Source: Corynebacterium pseudotuberculosis
GTDB taxonomy: Bacteria; Actinomycetota; Actinomycetes; Mycobacteriales; Mycobacteriaceae
DNA length: 64,000 nt
Direction of reading: 5' to 3'
NCBI RefSeq assembly: GCF_002155265.1
Contig: NZ_CP021251.1
Coordinates: 1,488,001 to 1,552,000 of the forward strand
Shown: positions 25,723 to 35,214 of the stretch, piece by piece
How the letters are laid out: each line of letters begins with the position of its first letter
Numbering within the stretch: the stretch's first letter is position 1
Translations under genes and position numbers: made by a program
Notes under the pieces: generated by a model
Seen by the model: only the letters and a program-made list of their open reading frames with translations
What the model was told of the DNA's origin: nothing
Databases searched by the model: none

Positions 25723-26664
25723 CTATGCTATAGAAGCTAAGACATTATGGTAAGCCTGTCCGACAATTGAACCGAGCTTCTGATACTCCTCGGTACGAGT
25801 GGAAGAGGCGCGGAATACCAAGCCGACTTGGCGTGAGGCTGTGACCTCATGCGCAAAGCTTGCTGTTGCTACGTTCGGTCGAGCGCACTCAATAGATATC
25901 GAACTTTCGGGGACCAGTGTACTTCCAAGGCCCGCTCCTACAAGCTGCATAACTGTGGTGAGGCTGGCTGCGCGCATTTTGGCGTTTTTGGAACGGGCGG
26001 GATTAATATCTACTTGTTTACAAAGATCTACGATTTGATCGTGCAAGCAGTGTCCGTCGTCAAGCAAGATGAGATCGAGCTCTCGCAGGCTGCTTAAAGT
26101 GAGGTCATTACGCCCTGCGAATGGATGATCTTTGTGCAACACCATTCGGAAGTTCTCGGTATAGAGAGGCATCTCGATAATCCCAGGCTGCTCTGTGGGG
26201 AGTGCAAGTACCGCACAATCGATTTGGCCGTCGCGCAATTGTTGGAGTAAATACTTAGTTTGTTCTTCAATAATGCGTAGCTCGAGATTGGGAAAGTCCT
26301 CGTGCACTAAATCAAGTAGTTGCGGGAGGATATAGGGGGCAATCGTTGGGATAATTCCTAAGGATAAGGGGCCTGAAAGTGTCCCGGATGCGCCCTGCGC
26401 ATAAGACGTAAAAGCTTCTGCAGCGTCTAATGTGGCTTTGGCAAAAGGGAGGAGGGCTTCTCCTGCTGGGGTTACGATAACCCGACGCGTGGAGCGCTCA
26501 ATAAGCTGCACACCTAGTCCATTTTCTAGAGCAACCAGTGCCTGTGATAGGGATGGTTGAGAAATAGACAGCTTGGCTGCAGCACTTCCGAAGTGCTTAT
26601 TTTCTGCAATTGTGACAAAAGTTCGTAGCTGTGCGAGAGTTGGTCGGTATCCTTTATTGCTCAT
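25723..26664 (-). CDS. oxyR: Hydrogen peroxide-sensing regulator OxyR
   Basis: This LysR-type regulator has an N-terminal winged helix (TLAQLRTFVTIAENKHFGSAAAKLSISQPSLSQALVALE). Its sensor domain carries the redox pair Cys206 and Cys215 in DDGHCLHDQIVDLCKQ, matching the disulfide pair of OxyR proteins. The length of 313 is normal. In Corynebacterium, OxyR mainly represses or controls peroxide genes such as katA, dps, ftn and ahpC-type loci. Here it is divergent from ahpC-ahpD across 315 bp, the typical regulator-target arrangement. The TTATAG around 26685 could be part of its promoter. Confidence 0.95.
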   Translation of the reverse strand: MSNKGYRPTLAQLRTFVTIAENKHFGSAAAKLSISQPSLSQALVALENGLGVQLIERSTRRVIVTPAGEALLPFAKATLDAAEAFTSYAQGASGTLSGPLSLGIIPTIAPYILPQLLDLVHEDFPNLELRIIEEQTKYLLQQLRDGQIDCAVLALPTEQPGIIEMPLYTENFRMVLHKDHPFAGRNDLTLSSLRELDLILLDDGHCLHDQIVDLCKQVDINPARSKNAKMRAASLTTVMQLVGAGLGSTLVPESSISIECARPNVATASFAHEVTASRQVGLVFRASSTRTEEYQKLGSIVGQAYHNVLASIA

Positions 26665-26701
26665 ACCTATTTATTATAGCCCTTTAGATCGTAAAGTCGT
26701 A

Positions 26702-26730
26702 TTGACACTGTAGTTGGGAATAGGTATAAA
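26702..26730 (+). promoter_or_regulatory. Sigma-A type promoter in the oxyR-ahpC intergenic region
   Basis: TTGACA (26702-26707), a 17-bp spacer and TATAAA (26725-26730) form a near-consensus promoter on the plus strand. It points to ahpC and would give a leader of roughly 240 nt. It lies next to the oxyR start, so OxyR binding could control both directions. Confidence 0.75.
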
Positions 26731-26893
26731 CGATTGTAGGTGCATGGCGCTATGGTGAAACCTATTAAGCATGCCTGTTATGAGATGGATTATGTGGGGT
26801 TATTGTGTGGCATAAAGCCTCTTAAACCCTAAGGAAAAATCGCAATCACAGGTATCTTTTGGCATGCATTTGAATATGATCTGCCGTGGTTGA

Positions 26894-26931
26894 CCGAGAA
26901 AACCTGGGATTGAAATCCCTGGATTTTTCGG
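26894..26931 (+). promoter_or_regulatory. Stem-loop in the ahpC leader
   Basis: GGGAT (26906-26910) and ATCCC (26915-26919) close a four-base loop. The stem extends outward with CCGAGAAAACC against GGATTTTTCGG (26894-26904 with 26921-26931), with two internal mismatches. It ends 39 bp before the GGAGG of ahpC. It could be a leader regulatory structure or a leaky terminator. Confidence 0.5.
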
Positions 26932-26979
26932 CTGATTATGGAAATGAAAACAACGTCATTTGTTTTATTGGAGGAAAAC

Positions 26980-27576
26980 ATGGCAATCCTGACAGTAGGA
27001 GAGAAGTTCCCTGAGTTTGAGCTGGTGGCCCTCAAAGGCGGTGACCTGCATGATGTTAACGCCTCTCAGCCTGAGGATTACTTCGAGACTATCTCTTTGG
27101 ACAAGTATGAAGGCAAATGGAAGGTAGTGTTCTTCTACCCCAAGGACTTTACTTTTGTTTGTCCCACCGAGATCGCCGCATTTGGCAAGCTCGATGAGGA
27201 GTTCCAAGATCGCGATACCCAAATTCTAGGTGGCTCCATCGACAACGAGTTCTCCCACTTTAACTGGCGTGCCACTCACCCTGAGCTAAAGACTGTCCCA
27301 TTCCCGATGTTCTCCGATATCAAGCACGAACTTATCCGTGAGCTTGGCGTTGAGAATGCGGCAGGCGTTGCAGACCGTGCAACTTTTATTATCGACCCTG
27401 ATGGAATCATTCAGTTTGTTTCCGTTACCCCAGATGCGGTTGGCCGCAACGTAGATGAGGTTCTTCGCGTACTGGATGCTCTTCAATCTGAGGAAGTCTG
27501 TGCCTGCAACTGGCAGAAGAACGACCCTACCAAGAGCATTGACAAGTTTGAGGTAGTTCAGGAATCGCTGAAGTAA
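26980..27576 (+). CDS. ahpC: Peroxiredoxin AhpC
   Basis: AhpC reduces hydrogen peroxide, organic hydroperoxides and peroxynitrite. The peroxidatic Cys61 lies in FYPKDFTFVCPTEIAAFG and the resolving cysteines in EEVCACNW near the C-terminus, as in mycobacterial-type AhpC with several cysteines. The ATG at 26980 has GGAGG (26970-26974) five bases upstream, giving 198 residues; the upstream ATG at 26938 would add unlikely sequence. It is followed by ahpD, its reductant in actinobacteria, and is divergent from oxyR. It lacks an ahpF neighbour, consistent with AhpD taking that role. Confidence 0.97.
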   Translation: MAILTVGEKFPEFELVALKGGDLHDVNASQPEDYFETISLDKYEGKWKVVFFYPKDFTFVCPTEIAAFGKLDEEFQDRDTQILGGSIDNEFSHFNWRATHPELKTVPFPMFSDIKHELIRELGVENAAGVADRATFIIDPDGIIQFVSVTPDAVGRNVDEVLRVLDALQSEEVCACNWQKNDPTKSIDKFEVVQESLK

Positions 27577-27624
27577 TCAGTGGAAATAACCAACTGATAA
27601 CGCCTGCAGTTAAAAGGCGTAATC

Positions 27625-27684
27625 GGCCCGGTTCATTCTTTGTATAGGAATTTTGTATAGAGAGATGGAGACCGGGCCATTTTT
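27625..27684 (+). terminator. Hairpin between ahpC and ahpD
   Basis: GGCCCGGT (27625-27632) pairs with ACCGGGCC (27671-27678) across a 38-base loop and is followed by ATTTTTAG. It probably lowers ahpD expression relative to ahpC (partial terminator) or protects the ahpC mRNA end. The loop contains two TGTATAG repeats. Confidence 0.55.
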
Positions 27685-27717
27685 AGATAAGAGCAACATT
27701 TAGTGAAAGGAAAATGC

Positions 27718-28242
27718 ATGTCCATCGAGAACCTTAAGAATGCTCTTCCCGAGTACGCAAAGGACCAAAAATTAAATATTGGAACCCTTGTTAGGTCCAC
27801 TGAGCTGAGTGAGCAGCAGCTTTGGGGAACTTTAGTGGCTGCTGCGGCAGCAACCCGCAACGATACAGTTATTTCGGAAATCCTTGATGAGGCCAAGGAT
27901 CATCTTTCCGCAGAAGCAATTGAAGCCGCTTTTGCTGCTGCGACTGTTATGGCAATGAATAACGTGGCGTACCGGGCAAAGAGCTGGCTTGGCGACGACT
28001 TTGCTCAGGTGAAGTTTGGTTTGCGGATGAACATCATCAACAAGACCGGCGTAGATAAAGCTGATTTTGAATTATGGTCTGTCGCTGTCTCCGCAATTAA
28101 CGGTTGCGAGCACTGCGCAGTGGCACACGTAAAAACGGTGCAAGAAGAGGGCCTGACAAAGGAACAGGTCTGGGAAAGCATCAAGATCGCCGGCGTGATG
28201 CAAGCTATCGCCCAAGCCGTACAGATCGAGGCTGTTCGCTAA
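27718..28242 (+). CDS. ahpD: Alkyl hydroperoxide reductase AhpD
   Basis: AhpD is an adaptor thiol peroxidase/reductase that re-reduces AhpC, using lipoyl or NAD-linked partners in mycobacteria. The catalytic pair Cys130 and Cys133 is in [15 protein letters not shown], with the family Glu/His proton relay (E131, H132, H137). The ATG at 27718 has AAAGGA nearby and gives 174 residues, the family size. It is the second gene of the ahpC-ahpD operon, 141 bp after ahpC. The AhpD/CMD fold is clear from the all-helical sequence ([23 protein letters not shown]). Confidence 0.96.
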   Translation: MSIENLKNALPEYAKDQKLNIGTLVRSTELSEQQLWGTLVAAAAATRNDTVISEILDEAKDHLSAEAIEAAFAAATVMAMNNVAYRAKSWLGDDFAQVKFGLRMNIINKTGVDKADFELWSVAVSAINGCEHCAVAHVKTVQEEGLTKEQVWESIKIAGVMQAIAQAVQIEAVR

Positions 28243-28277
28243 ATACAGCCCTCACGTATTAAATAAAGTATTAGATG

Positions 28278-28321
28278 TGCGTAGTGCCTAGAGACGATTA
28301 AGTCCTAGGCACTACGCATTT
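28278..28321. terminator. Bidirectional terminator between ahpD and the DUF3516 helicase
   Basis: TGCGTAGTGCCTAG (28278-28291) pairs perfectly with CTAGGCACTACGCA (28305-28318), loop 13 bases. TTTG follows on the plus strand. Confidence 0.9.
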
Positions 28322-28339
28322 GTAGAGCAACACGAGAAT

Positions 28340-30880
28340 CTAGCGTGCATAGTCGAGTGTTAATTGTGAGAATCGTACCTCTCCTGCTTCATCGGAAGCA
28401 TCGAGGTCAATAGTCCCAACAAACGCAAAAGCATTGTCATCTGCCGGGTCTTTAATTATCTGACGTGTCTGCCAGGATCGGCCAGATTCTTGAATAAAGA
28501 AATACTCTCGACCGCGGGCCTCCGGTCCCGTATCAAGGTCTGAGTACTCCTCAAAGTAGTCATCTAAAGCGGCGCCAAAATCGGGGACGTGGTTGAGATA
28601 TGCGAGCATGTCCTTAAGCTCGTCTTCTTTTTCGTCTGCAAAAAGTTGGACTAATCGGAACATCGTGTTGCGGACCATAATCTTGAAAGCGCATCTATTG
28701 GCTGTAAGAGCTGTTGGGTCTTCCACTCCGAAAGCTAGCTCGCGCGCAAGGGTTTCTTGGGAGATCGGCGCATCCGGGTCTGCCATCTGCGCCCATTCGT
28801 CGACAAGCGAAGAGTCGACTTGGCAGACGACTTCTCCGAGCCAAATGATGACGTCATCAAGCTCCTCAGTGCGATATTCTGCGGGAACACTGTGCTGTAG
28901 CGTTCTCCAGGCGTCGGTGAGATATCTCAGAACCACGCCTTCGGAACGCGCAAGACCGTATGTGGCTATCAGATCACTGAAAGTCATGCCGTGTTCGATC
29001 ATATTCCGGACTACTGATTTGGGGCTTAACTCAAATTCTTTAGCCCAGGGATGCCCATGTGCATATATCTCAAAAGCACTCTCTAGCTCGTCTTCTAACG
29101 GCTTGGGCCATGTGATGTCCTCGATCAATTTCATGCGTTCGGAGTAATCAACACCTTCTGCTTTGAGCGCCGCTATTTCGGCTGAGCGGGCTTCTTTTTG
29201 CTGCGCGATTAAAACTTGTCGGGGATCATCCAAAATCGCCTCGAAGGTACTGATTACGTCAAGGGCAAAAGTATCTGATTCTTGATCAAGCAGCTCAAGG
29301 GAAGCCAGCGCAAAAGGCGCCAAAGGCTGGTTAAGCGCAAAGTCCCGCTGCAATTCTTGAGTAATTGCATAGTGGCGGCCCGTTTCATCGGGCGTTTCTA
29401 GCTTTTCGACGATCCCCGCATTGATCAGTCCTCTGAATAATTCAAGGCAAGTCAGGATGTCTTTGTTTTGCTTTTCCCTCGAGTCATGGTTATTTCGAAT
29501 TAAGTTTTTAAGATGATTGTACCCGTTACCAGGACGGCTAATGATATTAAGCAGCATGGAATTAGATACCCGAAACTGGCTTTGTAATTGCTCTGGATCA
29601 GCGGTGCTGAGGCGCTCATAAGTACGTTCCCCCCATACAACATCACCGTCACGTGCCGATTTTTTGCGTAACTTTTTTAGTTTTTTGGGGTCGCTTCCTG
29701 CGCGTTGCCTTAGCCTCCAATTTTCAATCTCAAATTCAGGGGCTTCAATTACTACAGAACCGACAGTGTCAAAACCTGCACGTCCTGCTCGTCCTGCAAT
29801 CTGATGGAATTCTCTAGACGCCAGGATACGTTGTTTAGAGCCATCAAATTTAGCCAGGCCCGTAAACAATACGGTACGAATAGGCACATTGATTCCCACA
29901 CCTAAAGTATCCGTGCCGCAAATTACCCGTAGGAGGCCCGTCTGAGAAAGTTTTTCTACTAGACGGCGATATTTGGGGAGCATACCAGCGTGGTGGACCC
30001 CAATCCCACGACGCAGAAGCTTGGAAAGAACCTGACCAAAGGTCGTGGTGAATTTAAAATCACCGATCTCTTGCACAATTTTTTCTTTAGCCTCGCTATC
30101 TATGATCGTCATGCTCGTTAGCGATTGGGCTCGTTCAATGGCCTCTCGCTGAGTGAAATGCACAACATAAATAGGGGCTTTGCCTTTTGAAAGGAGATCT
30201 TCAATAGTCTCGTGTATTGGCGTATAAACGTAAGAAAACTCCAGTGGCACTGGTCTTGAGGAACCGGAAACGAGTTGGGTGTCGCGGCCAGTGCGATGTT
30301 TCAAATCTTTTTCCAAGAAAGAGGCATCACCCAGCGTGGCTGACATCAGTAGGAACTGAGCTTGGGGGAGTTCCAGGAGCGGTACCTGCCAAGCCCAACC
30401 GCGACCAGGTTCGGAATAATAGTGGAACTCATCCATAATTACTTGGTCGATATCAGCTTGAGCACCATCCCGGAGCGCAATGTTGGCAACGATTTCGGCT
30501 GTGGCACAAATGATGGGAGCGCCACCATTGACGGTGGCATCGCCCGTCATCATTCCTACAGATTCGGGACCGAAAATATCGCATAGCGCAAAGAATTTTT
30601 CGCTAACAAGCGCTTTGATGGGGGCTGTATAAAAAGAGCGTTGTCCTCGGGCCATCGCAATAAAATGAGCGGCGGTAGCAACCATGGATTTTCCGGACCC
30701 AGTAGGGGTGGCCAAGATGACATTATCCCCGGCGAGGATACCCAGAGCGGCTTCTTCTTGAGCTGGATAGAGAGAAATTCCCTTTGTTTTTGTCCATCCT
30801 AGAAATGAATCAAAAATGGCGTCGTCTAAAAGTGACGATGGGACTTCTTCTAAGTCGGGGAGCATCTGAGTAAGGTTCAC
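28340..30880 (-). CDS. DEAD/DEAH-box RNA helicase with DUF3516 C-terminus
   Basis: This 846-residue superfamily 2 helicase is of a type found across actinobacteria. Walker A is ATPTGSGKSMVATAAH. Motif II is a DEFH variant (VIMDEFHYYSEPGRGWAW). Motif III is MSATLGD and motif VI HQIAGRAGRAGFD. The C-terminal half carries the DUF3516 region (DPRQVLIAQQKEARSAEIAALKAEGVDYSERMKLIEDITWPKPL). It resembles Ski2/Mtr4-like helicases and probably acts on RNA, but the substrate is not established. The start at 30880 (MNLTQMLPDLEE) looks natural. It is convergent with ahpD. The gene downstream of it in transcription is separated by the 28278 terminator. Confidence 0.9.
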   Translation of the reverse strand: MNLTQMLPDLEEVPSSLLDDAIFDSFLGWTKTKGISLYPAQEEAALGILAGDNVILATPTGSGKSMVATAAHFIAMARGQRSFYTAPIKALVSEKFFALCDIFGPESVGMMTGDATVNGGAPIICATAEIVANIALRDGAQADIDQVIMDEFHYYSEPGRGWAWQVPLLELPQAQFLLMSATLGDASFLEKDLKHRTGRDTQLVSGSSRPVPLEFSYVYTPIHETIEDLLSKGKAPIYVVHFTQREAIERAQSLTSMTIIDSEAKEKIVQEIGDFKFTTTFGQVLSKLLRRGIGVHHAGMLPKYRRLVEKLSQTGLLRVICGTDTLGVGINVPIRTVLFTGLAKFDGSKQRILASREFHQIAGRAGRAGFDTVGSVVIEAPEFEIENWRLRQRAGSDPKKLKKLRKKSARDGDVVWGERTYERLSTADPEQLQSQFRVSNSMLLNIISRPGNGYNHLKNLIRNNHDSREKQNKDILTCLELFRGLINAGIVEKLETPDETGRHYAITQELQRDFALNQPLAPFALASLELLDQESDTFALDVISTFEAILDDPRQVLIAQQKEARSAEIAALKAEGVDYSERMKLIEDITWPKPLEDELESAFEIYAHGHPWAKEFELSPKSVVRNMIEHGMTFSDLIATYGLARSEGVVLRYLTDAWRTLQHSVPAEYRTEELDDVIIWLGEVVCQVDSSLVDEWAQMADPDAPISQETLARELAFGVEDPTALTANRCAFKIMVRNTMFRLVQLFADEKEDELKDMLAYLNHVPDFGAALDDYFEEYSDLDTGPEARGREYFFIQESGRSWQTRQIIKDPADDNAFAFVGTIDLDASDEAGEVRFSQLTLDYAR

Positions 30881-30980
30881 ACTGATTAACCCTAGCCGGG
30901 TTTGTTGCTGTGTGCTGAACCGAATGCTACATGTGCTAAGGACAGAAAAACATAACTGAGGAACAGCTATACCACGCTGT

Positions 30981-31024
30981 AAAGCGAGGAAGATGGTGTT
31001 TACTATGCTTCCTCGCTTTTACTG
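30981..31024. terminator. Terminator of the PAC2-family gene
   Basis: AAAGCGAGGAAG (30981-30992) pairs with CTTCCTCGCTTT (31008-31019), loop 15 bases, and sits just past the 31033 stop. TTTT-ACTGTTTT on the plus strand would also stop plus-strand transcription. Confidence 0.85.
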
Positions 31025-31032
31025 TTTTAGCG

Positions 31033-32046
31033 TTAGAGATCTTTTTCCTCATCCGATGGATCGGCGGTATCTCCGTGAGGAGGCTCTTCTTTTTCCTTCT
31101 CGCTTTTCCCGCCATTTAATGAGCGGTTATCAATATCAGCAAGAAATTTCTCGAACTCTTCCCCTAGTAGTTCAGCGTTAGGGACAACGCCGTCTCCAGG
31201 CATAACAGCTTCGGGATGTGCTTCACGGTACCGCTCAAGCTCTTCATCATACTGTTGCTCCAAGAGTCGAACGACGTTTTCGATTTCTGCAGAATTTGCT
31301 ACCTGTTCTTCAACCTGCATGGCAACCTTGCGGGAATCCTCTTCCAATGTGCGAAGCGGAAACTTCAATCCTGTGGAAGATGAGACCGCTTCAAGCAAAC
31401 TCAAAGTTGCTTGAGGATACGGCGAGGCGGAAAGATAATGCGGAACATGCGCGGTGTATCCGGCTACATTTCTTCCTTGCTTATTAAGCAGGCGCTCGAG
31501 TTGAAGTGATGCAGAACCGGGTACTGTAATCCGAGTGTCTAAGCTGAAATGGTGATCAATTAGGTCTGTAGAATTTCCATGAGCGGAAACCACCATGGGC
31601 CTAGTATGCGGAGCGGCCATAGGTGCCGCGTACAGGCATATAGTACGCGATACACCAAAGCGTTCTACGAGGTCAGCTACGGCTTTAGTAAAAGCATCCC
31701 AACGAAGATCTGGTTCGGGGCCTGAGAGAAGTAGGAAAGGCGTTCCGGAATTATCCCGGAGAACTTCAATACCCAGTGCAAGTTCTTCTGCGCTAACAAT
31801 ATTATTGTGTTCGATGGTTACTGAGGGTCTCCGAGACCTGTAGTCGATGAGCTCGTCATTATTAAAAGACGCCACTGGCCTGTGCTCAAGAGCCGCAAGC
31901 AAATGTTCCGCACTCGCATCGATTGCGTGTCCAGCGTCTGCATAACCCTGGAGCGCAACGATGAGAGTCGGGCCTTCGCTATCTTTCAGCGAGACTTCAG
32001 GCGCAGGAAACTCTAATTCGTACATGCGAGCGTTTTTCTCTTGCAT
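31033..32046 (-). CDS. PAC2-family protein
   Basis: This 337-residue member of the proteasome assembly chaperone (PAC2) superfamily is conserved in actinobacteria with unknown function. Key segments are LIVALQGYADAGHAIDASAEHLL at the N-terminus, NDELIDYRSRRPSVTIEHN, LLLSGPEPDLRWDAF, YAAPMAAPHTRPM and HVPHYLSASPYPQATLSLLEAVSSSTGL. An AGGAGG directly upstream selects the ATG at 32046. The last 45 residues are charged and probably disordered (GGKSEKEKEEPPHGDTADPSDEEKDL). Corynebacterium lacks a proteasome in many species, so a chaperone role would need another client; this is inference. Confidence 0.88.
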   Translation of the reverse strand: MQEKNARMYELEFPAPEVSLKDSEGPTLIVALQGYADAGHAIDASAEHLLAALEHRPVASFNNDELIDYRSRRPSVTIEHNNIVSAEELALGIEVLRDNSGTPFLLLSGPEPDLRWDAFTKAVADLVERFGVSRTICLYAAPMAAPHTRPMVVSAHGNSTDLIDHHFSLDTRITVPGSASLQLERLLNKQGRNVAGYTAHVPHYLSASPYPQATLSLLEAVSSSTGLKFPLRTLEEDSRKVAMQVEEQVANSAEIENVVRLLEQQYDEELERYREAHPEAVMPGDGVVPNAELLGEEFEKFLADIDNRSLNGGKSEKEKEEPPHGDTADPSDEEKDL

Positions 32047-32431
32047 GTTACTCCTCCTAAACATCTTCCCACATTTTAATAGCGTTAATAGCGCAGAACT
32101 AAGAGTAAAACGAGGTTACTATTTACACCAAGCCCTCCATTCTAGTCTGTTTTATGATAATCGGGGTAAGCAGTCCTAGTTTTCTTTGCAAGGTGAAATA
32201 GTGGCGTTGAACAGATGTTTTCTGTGTACTTTAAATAACAGGTTGCGTGAGATTTTTGTTCCAAGCTGAGTAATTTTACGTGTACCAGGGGTTTTGTGGA
32301 AGCCGTCCTTTGTATAACAGAAAAGTTGTTGTACACAGGTAAGGAAGAAAACCTAACAGTTATCCACTGGTGGGGCTTTTCTAGGCATGACGCGCTATCC
32401 AATCAAGAACAACCTCGGTAGAAAATGAGGC
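32047..32431. other. Intergenic region between PAC2 and DUF4192 genes
   Basis: Divergent promoter region of 385 bp, AT-rich. No RNA gene, repeat or convincing operator was recognised. Confidence 0.6.
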
Positions 32432-33499
32432 ATGAACATTGTCTTTACTCCGAGAGAAATACTTGCCAATATTCCCGGTTTACTTGGTTACTACCCACAT
32501 GAATCTTTAGTCTTTGTTACCTGCGTCAAAAATTCTGAGAAGCGCATAGTTCTTGGTCCTGTACTGCGTTTGGACATCAGCGATGCGAGACACTTGCCAG
32601 ATGTGGATCAGGCATTAAGCGCTGTAAACCCGGAATTCGTGATGGGATTCGTTGTCACTTCACGATTAAGCGCAGAGCAGATAGAAGATTTGCGAGACTA
32701 TCTCTCACAATTATCCGATTGCGGGGTTCTTCGCCTCGATGGATGCTGGATTACTACGGAGATTACTACGTCCCAGCAGTATCGAGCGTTGTTCCTTGGG
32801 GATGACGCACAAAGATGGGCAGATAAGGATTCTGACTGGCGGGAAGGAGAAATCTCGCAGGTGTCAGCGTCTTTTACCAGCCAGGCTTTATTAGAGTGTG
32901 GTGAGCTACCAGCGATCAGCCGTGGGGAAGCTTTTTATTATTTTGAAGCGACGGGGGAGCAACTGGAGGATGTAGAAGTCGCTTCTTTGCAACAGCGTGC
33001 AGCAGAACGTGCCCAGGCGATAAAAGGCGACGGGCAGCAAGGCCACGATCTAGTTAATCAACTTCACGTGATTCTAATGGACGTTTGCGCTTCTACAACA
33101 AATACGCACTGTCTTAAGGAAGCCCAGTTGAGCTTAATTAGAGAGATATTTTCCAATTCCTTCCTCAGGGATTTATGTCTCTCTGAGTTTCTTGAACATC
33201 CGGAAGCTACACGACGTCTGGCGCGAGAAGTAGCACAAAGCTCACCCGGAAATATTCGTGCCAATGCTTTGTGTGTTTACGCTATTAACTGCTGTAGCAG
33301 CCCTCTGTCGCCCCGGATTCCTATTGCCTTGGCAAATGCTCTGGATGAACAACCCGATCACCGACTTAGTCGTTTACTATTAACTGGCTATCAAGCCGGG
33401 GAGCTGGCTCGTGTGTATGCGGCTGTACAGGAGGGAGTGCGGCAAACGTGGAGTTCTCTGGATTTTTGTCATGATGAGAAAACGAATGCAGCAGCATAA
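32432..33499 (+). CDS. DUF4192 domain-containing protein
   Basis: This protein of 355 residues begins with the family signature FTPREILANIPGLLGYYPHESLVFVT. A second conserved stretch follows, and the C-terminal part is rich in aromatic and small residues (ANALCVYAINCCSSPLSPRIPIALANAL). The family is found in actinobacteria, has no known biochemical role and is predicted cytoplasmic. The ATG at 32432 sits close to the conserved N-terminus. It is divergent from the PAC2 gene and convergent with galE. A hairpin overlaps its stop codon and probably ends transcription. Confidence 0.88.
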   Translation: MNIVFTPREILANIPGLLGYYPHESLVFVTCVKNSEKRIVLGPVLRLDISDARHLPDVDQALSAVNPEFVMGFVVTSRLSAEQIEDLRDYLSQLSDCGVLRLDGCWITTEITTSQQYRALFLGDDAQRWADKDSDWREGEISQVSASFTSQALLECGELPAISRGEAFYYFEATGEQLEDVEVASLQQRAAERAQAIKGDGQQGHDLVNQLHVILMDVCASTTNTHCLKEAQLSLIREIFSNSFLRDLCLSEFLEHPEATRRLAREVAQSSPGNIRANALCVYAINCCSSPLSPRIPIALANALDEQPDHRLSRLLLTGYQAGELARVYAAVQEGVRQTWSSLDFCHDEKTNAAA

Positions 33500-33523
33500 A
33501 ACATAGAGATTTATGCTGCTGCA
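33487..33523. terminator. Hairpin overlapping the DUF4192 stop codon
   Basis: TGCAGCAGCATAAA (33487-33500) pairs perfectly with TTTATGCTGCTGCA (33510-33523), loop nine bases. The arm includes the TAA stop. No strong T-run follows, so it may be a weak or RNA-stability hairpin. Confidence 0.6.
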
Positions 33524-33538
33524 AATATTGAAGGTCCG

Positions 33539-34522
33539 TTATTTGGGCGCGCTATGGGCGCGCTCTCCTAACTTAGACGTAAAGGACCACGCATCCTCAA
33601 CAATGGTGGAGAGATCAGTGCGTGTAGGATTCCAGCCCAGCTCCGACTGAGCCTTGGCTGAAGACGCAATCAAAACAGCAGGATCACCAGCTCTACGTGG
33701 AGCAACCTCCGCAGGTATGGGATGCCCCGTTACATCGCGACATGCTTTTATAACCTGTTTGACTGAAAAACCTTCCCCAGAACCAAGGTTAAATATTCTA
33801 TGGATGCCCGGTTTATTGGACTCCATAGCTAGGACGTGCGCATCGGCGAGGTCGCGGATATGGATATAATCGCGAACCGCAGTGCCATCCTCGGTGGGCC
33901 AATCGTCGCCGAATATAAGAATTTTATCGCGGTGGCCTAAAGCAACTTGGAGAATTAAGGGGATGAGGTGAGTTTCAACTTCGCGATTTTCGCCGATGCT
34001 TCCATATGCTCCTGCGACATTGAAGTAGCGCAGACTTGTAGCACTAAGCCCATAAGCCTGTGCGTAAGAAGTTATGGCGTGGTCAATTGCGAGTTTAGTG
34101 GCTCCGTAGGGGTTTGTCGGCTGGGTAGGGAAGTCCTCGGTGATAGGAACGGAAGCAGGCTCGCCGTAGGTTGCCGCAGTGGAAGAAAAGACCAAGTTTG
34201 TTACCTTGTTGGCTCTCATCGCGTCGAGAAGTGCCAAGGTGGTAACAAAATTGTGCTGCCAGTATTCGGAGGGTTTTTCTACAGATTCGCCAACTAAGGA
34301 TCGCGCTGCAAAATGAAGGACGGCATCGTAGGAATCAGAAGCGAGTACTTCACCGGCTTTGTCTCGGATATCTCCCTCTATAAGAGTGGCGCCAGCAGGT
34401 ACGGCTTCCTTATTGCCAGTAGAAAAATTATCTACGATCGTAACCTCGTGGCCTTGTTCGAGAAGCACTGCGGCGCAGACGCTTCCTACGTATCCTGCTC
34501 CGCCGGTGACAAGGAGTTTCAT
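33539..34522 (-). CDS. galE: UDP-glucose 4-epimerase
   Basis: GalE interconverts UDP-glucose and UDP-galactose, the galactose source for corynebacterial arabinogalactan. It is a short-chain dehydrogenase fold: NAD-binding [16 protein letters not shown] and [14 protein letters not shown] catalytic serine region, [12 protein letters not shown] with the Tyr-x-x-x-Lys pair, and the substrate-binding [15 protein letters not shown]. The length of 327 is normal for the actinobacterial enzyme. It is directly downstream of dtxR on the same strand, with 11 bp between the stop of dtxR and the galE start, as in C. glutamicum and C. diphtheriae, so they are likely co-transcribed. Confidence 0.95.
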   Translation of the reverse strand: MKLLVTGGAGYVGSVCAAVLLEQGHEVTIVDNFSTGNKEAVPAGATLIEGDIRDKAGEVLASDSYDAVLHFAARSLVGESVEKPSEYWQHNFVTTLALLDAMRANKVTNLVFSSTAATYGEPASVPITEDFPTQPTNPYGATKLAIDHAITSYAQAYGLSATSLRYFNVAGAYGSIGENREVETHLIPLILQVALGHRDKILIFGDDWPTEDGTAVRDYIHIRDLADAHVLAMESNKPGIHRIFNLGSGEGFSVKQVIKACRDVTGHPIPAEVAPRRAGDPAVLIASSAKAQSELGWNPTRTDLSTIVEDAWSFTSKLGERAHSAPK

Positions 34523-34533
34523 GTGGGTACCCT

Positions 34534-35214
34534 TTAGATTTCTTCGATTCGTACTGCGTGAGCTAGGTCGTCGATAAGTTCTACTGTTTTTTCACCGTGC
34601 GTAATAATCACGCGACCGTCTACATCGCTGAGCGTGACGGTCGTTCCAATTCTAATGCCTGCGTCGATCAGAGCCTGAAACTGGTCAGAATCTACTTGCA
34701 ATATCTCGTTGATTTGAACAATCTTTACGTCTCTGGGGGTGGCACGGGCTACATCCACGGCACGTTTGCCCGGTCCTTCCTTCTTTTTTATGGAGACGCC
34801 AAGTTCATCGAGACCTGGGATTGGGTTGCCAAAGGGGGAGCGGGTGACGTCCTCGAGGACATCAACAAGCCGCCGCTCTACTTCGTCGCTCATGACGTGC
34901 TCCCAGCGGCATGCTTCATCGTGCACCTTGTGGATATCTAAGCCAATAATGTCTGTAAGGAGGCGCTCTGCGAGGCGATGTTTACGCATTACGGCGGTGG
35001 CTAAAGCGCGCCCAGTGGGCGTCATTTGAAGACTACGGTCAGACGCAACTACAACGAGCCCGTCACGTTCCATGCGGGCAACTGTTTGGCTGACTGTAGG
35101 GCCTGACTGATCGAGGCGTTCGGCGATGCGTGCGCGAAGGGGAGTTACTCCCTCTTCTTCCAGCTCGTAGATGGTCCGCAGATACATTTCTGTGGTATCG
35201 ACCAAATCTTTCAT
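34534..35214 (-). CDS. dtxR: Iron-dependent regulator DtxR
   Basis: DtxR represses iron-uptake genes, and in toxigenic corynebacteria the phage tox gene, when loaded with Fe2+. The ATG at 35214 gives 226 residues, identical in length to the C. diphtheriae protein, and the N-terminus [20 protein letters not shown] matches it. The DNA-binding helix is [14 protein letters not shown]. Ancillary metal site ligands His79, Glu83 and His98 and primary ligands Met10, Cys102, Glu105 and His106 are all present. The SH3-like C-terminal domain (residues 145-226) is more divergent. The gene is followed by galE, and sigB lies upstream on the same strand. A 25-bp AT-rich palindrome sits in the upstream region. 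Confidence 0.98.
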   Translation of the reverse strand: MKDLVDTTEMYLRTIYELEEEGVTPLRARIAERLDQSGPTVSQTVARMERDGLVVVASDRSLQMTPTGRALATAVMRKHRLAERLLTDIIGLDIHKVHDEACRWEHVMSDEVERRLVDVLEDVTRSPFGNPIPGLDELGVSIKKKEGPGKRAVDVARATPRDVKIVQINEILQVDSDQFQALIDAGIRIGTTVTLSDVDGRVIITHGEKTVELIDDLAHAVRIEEI

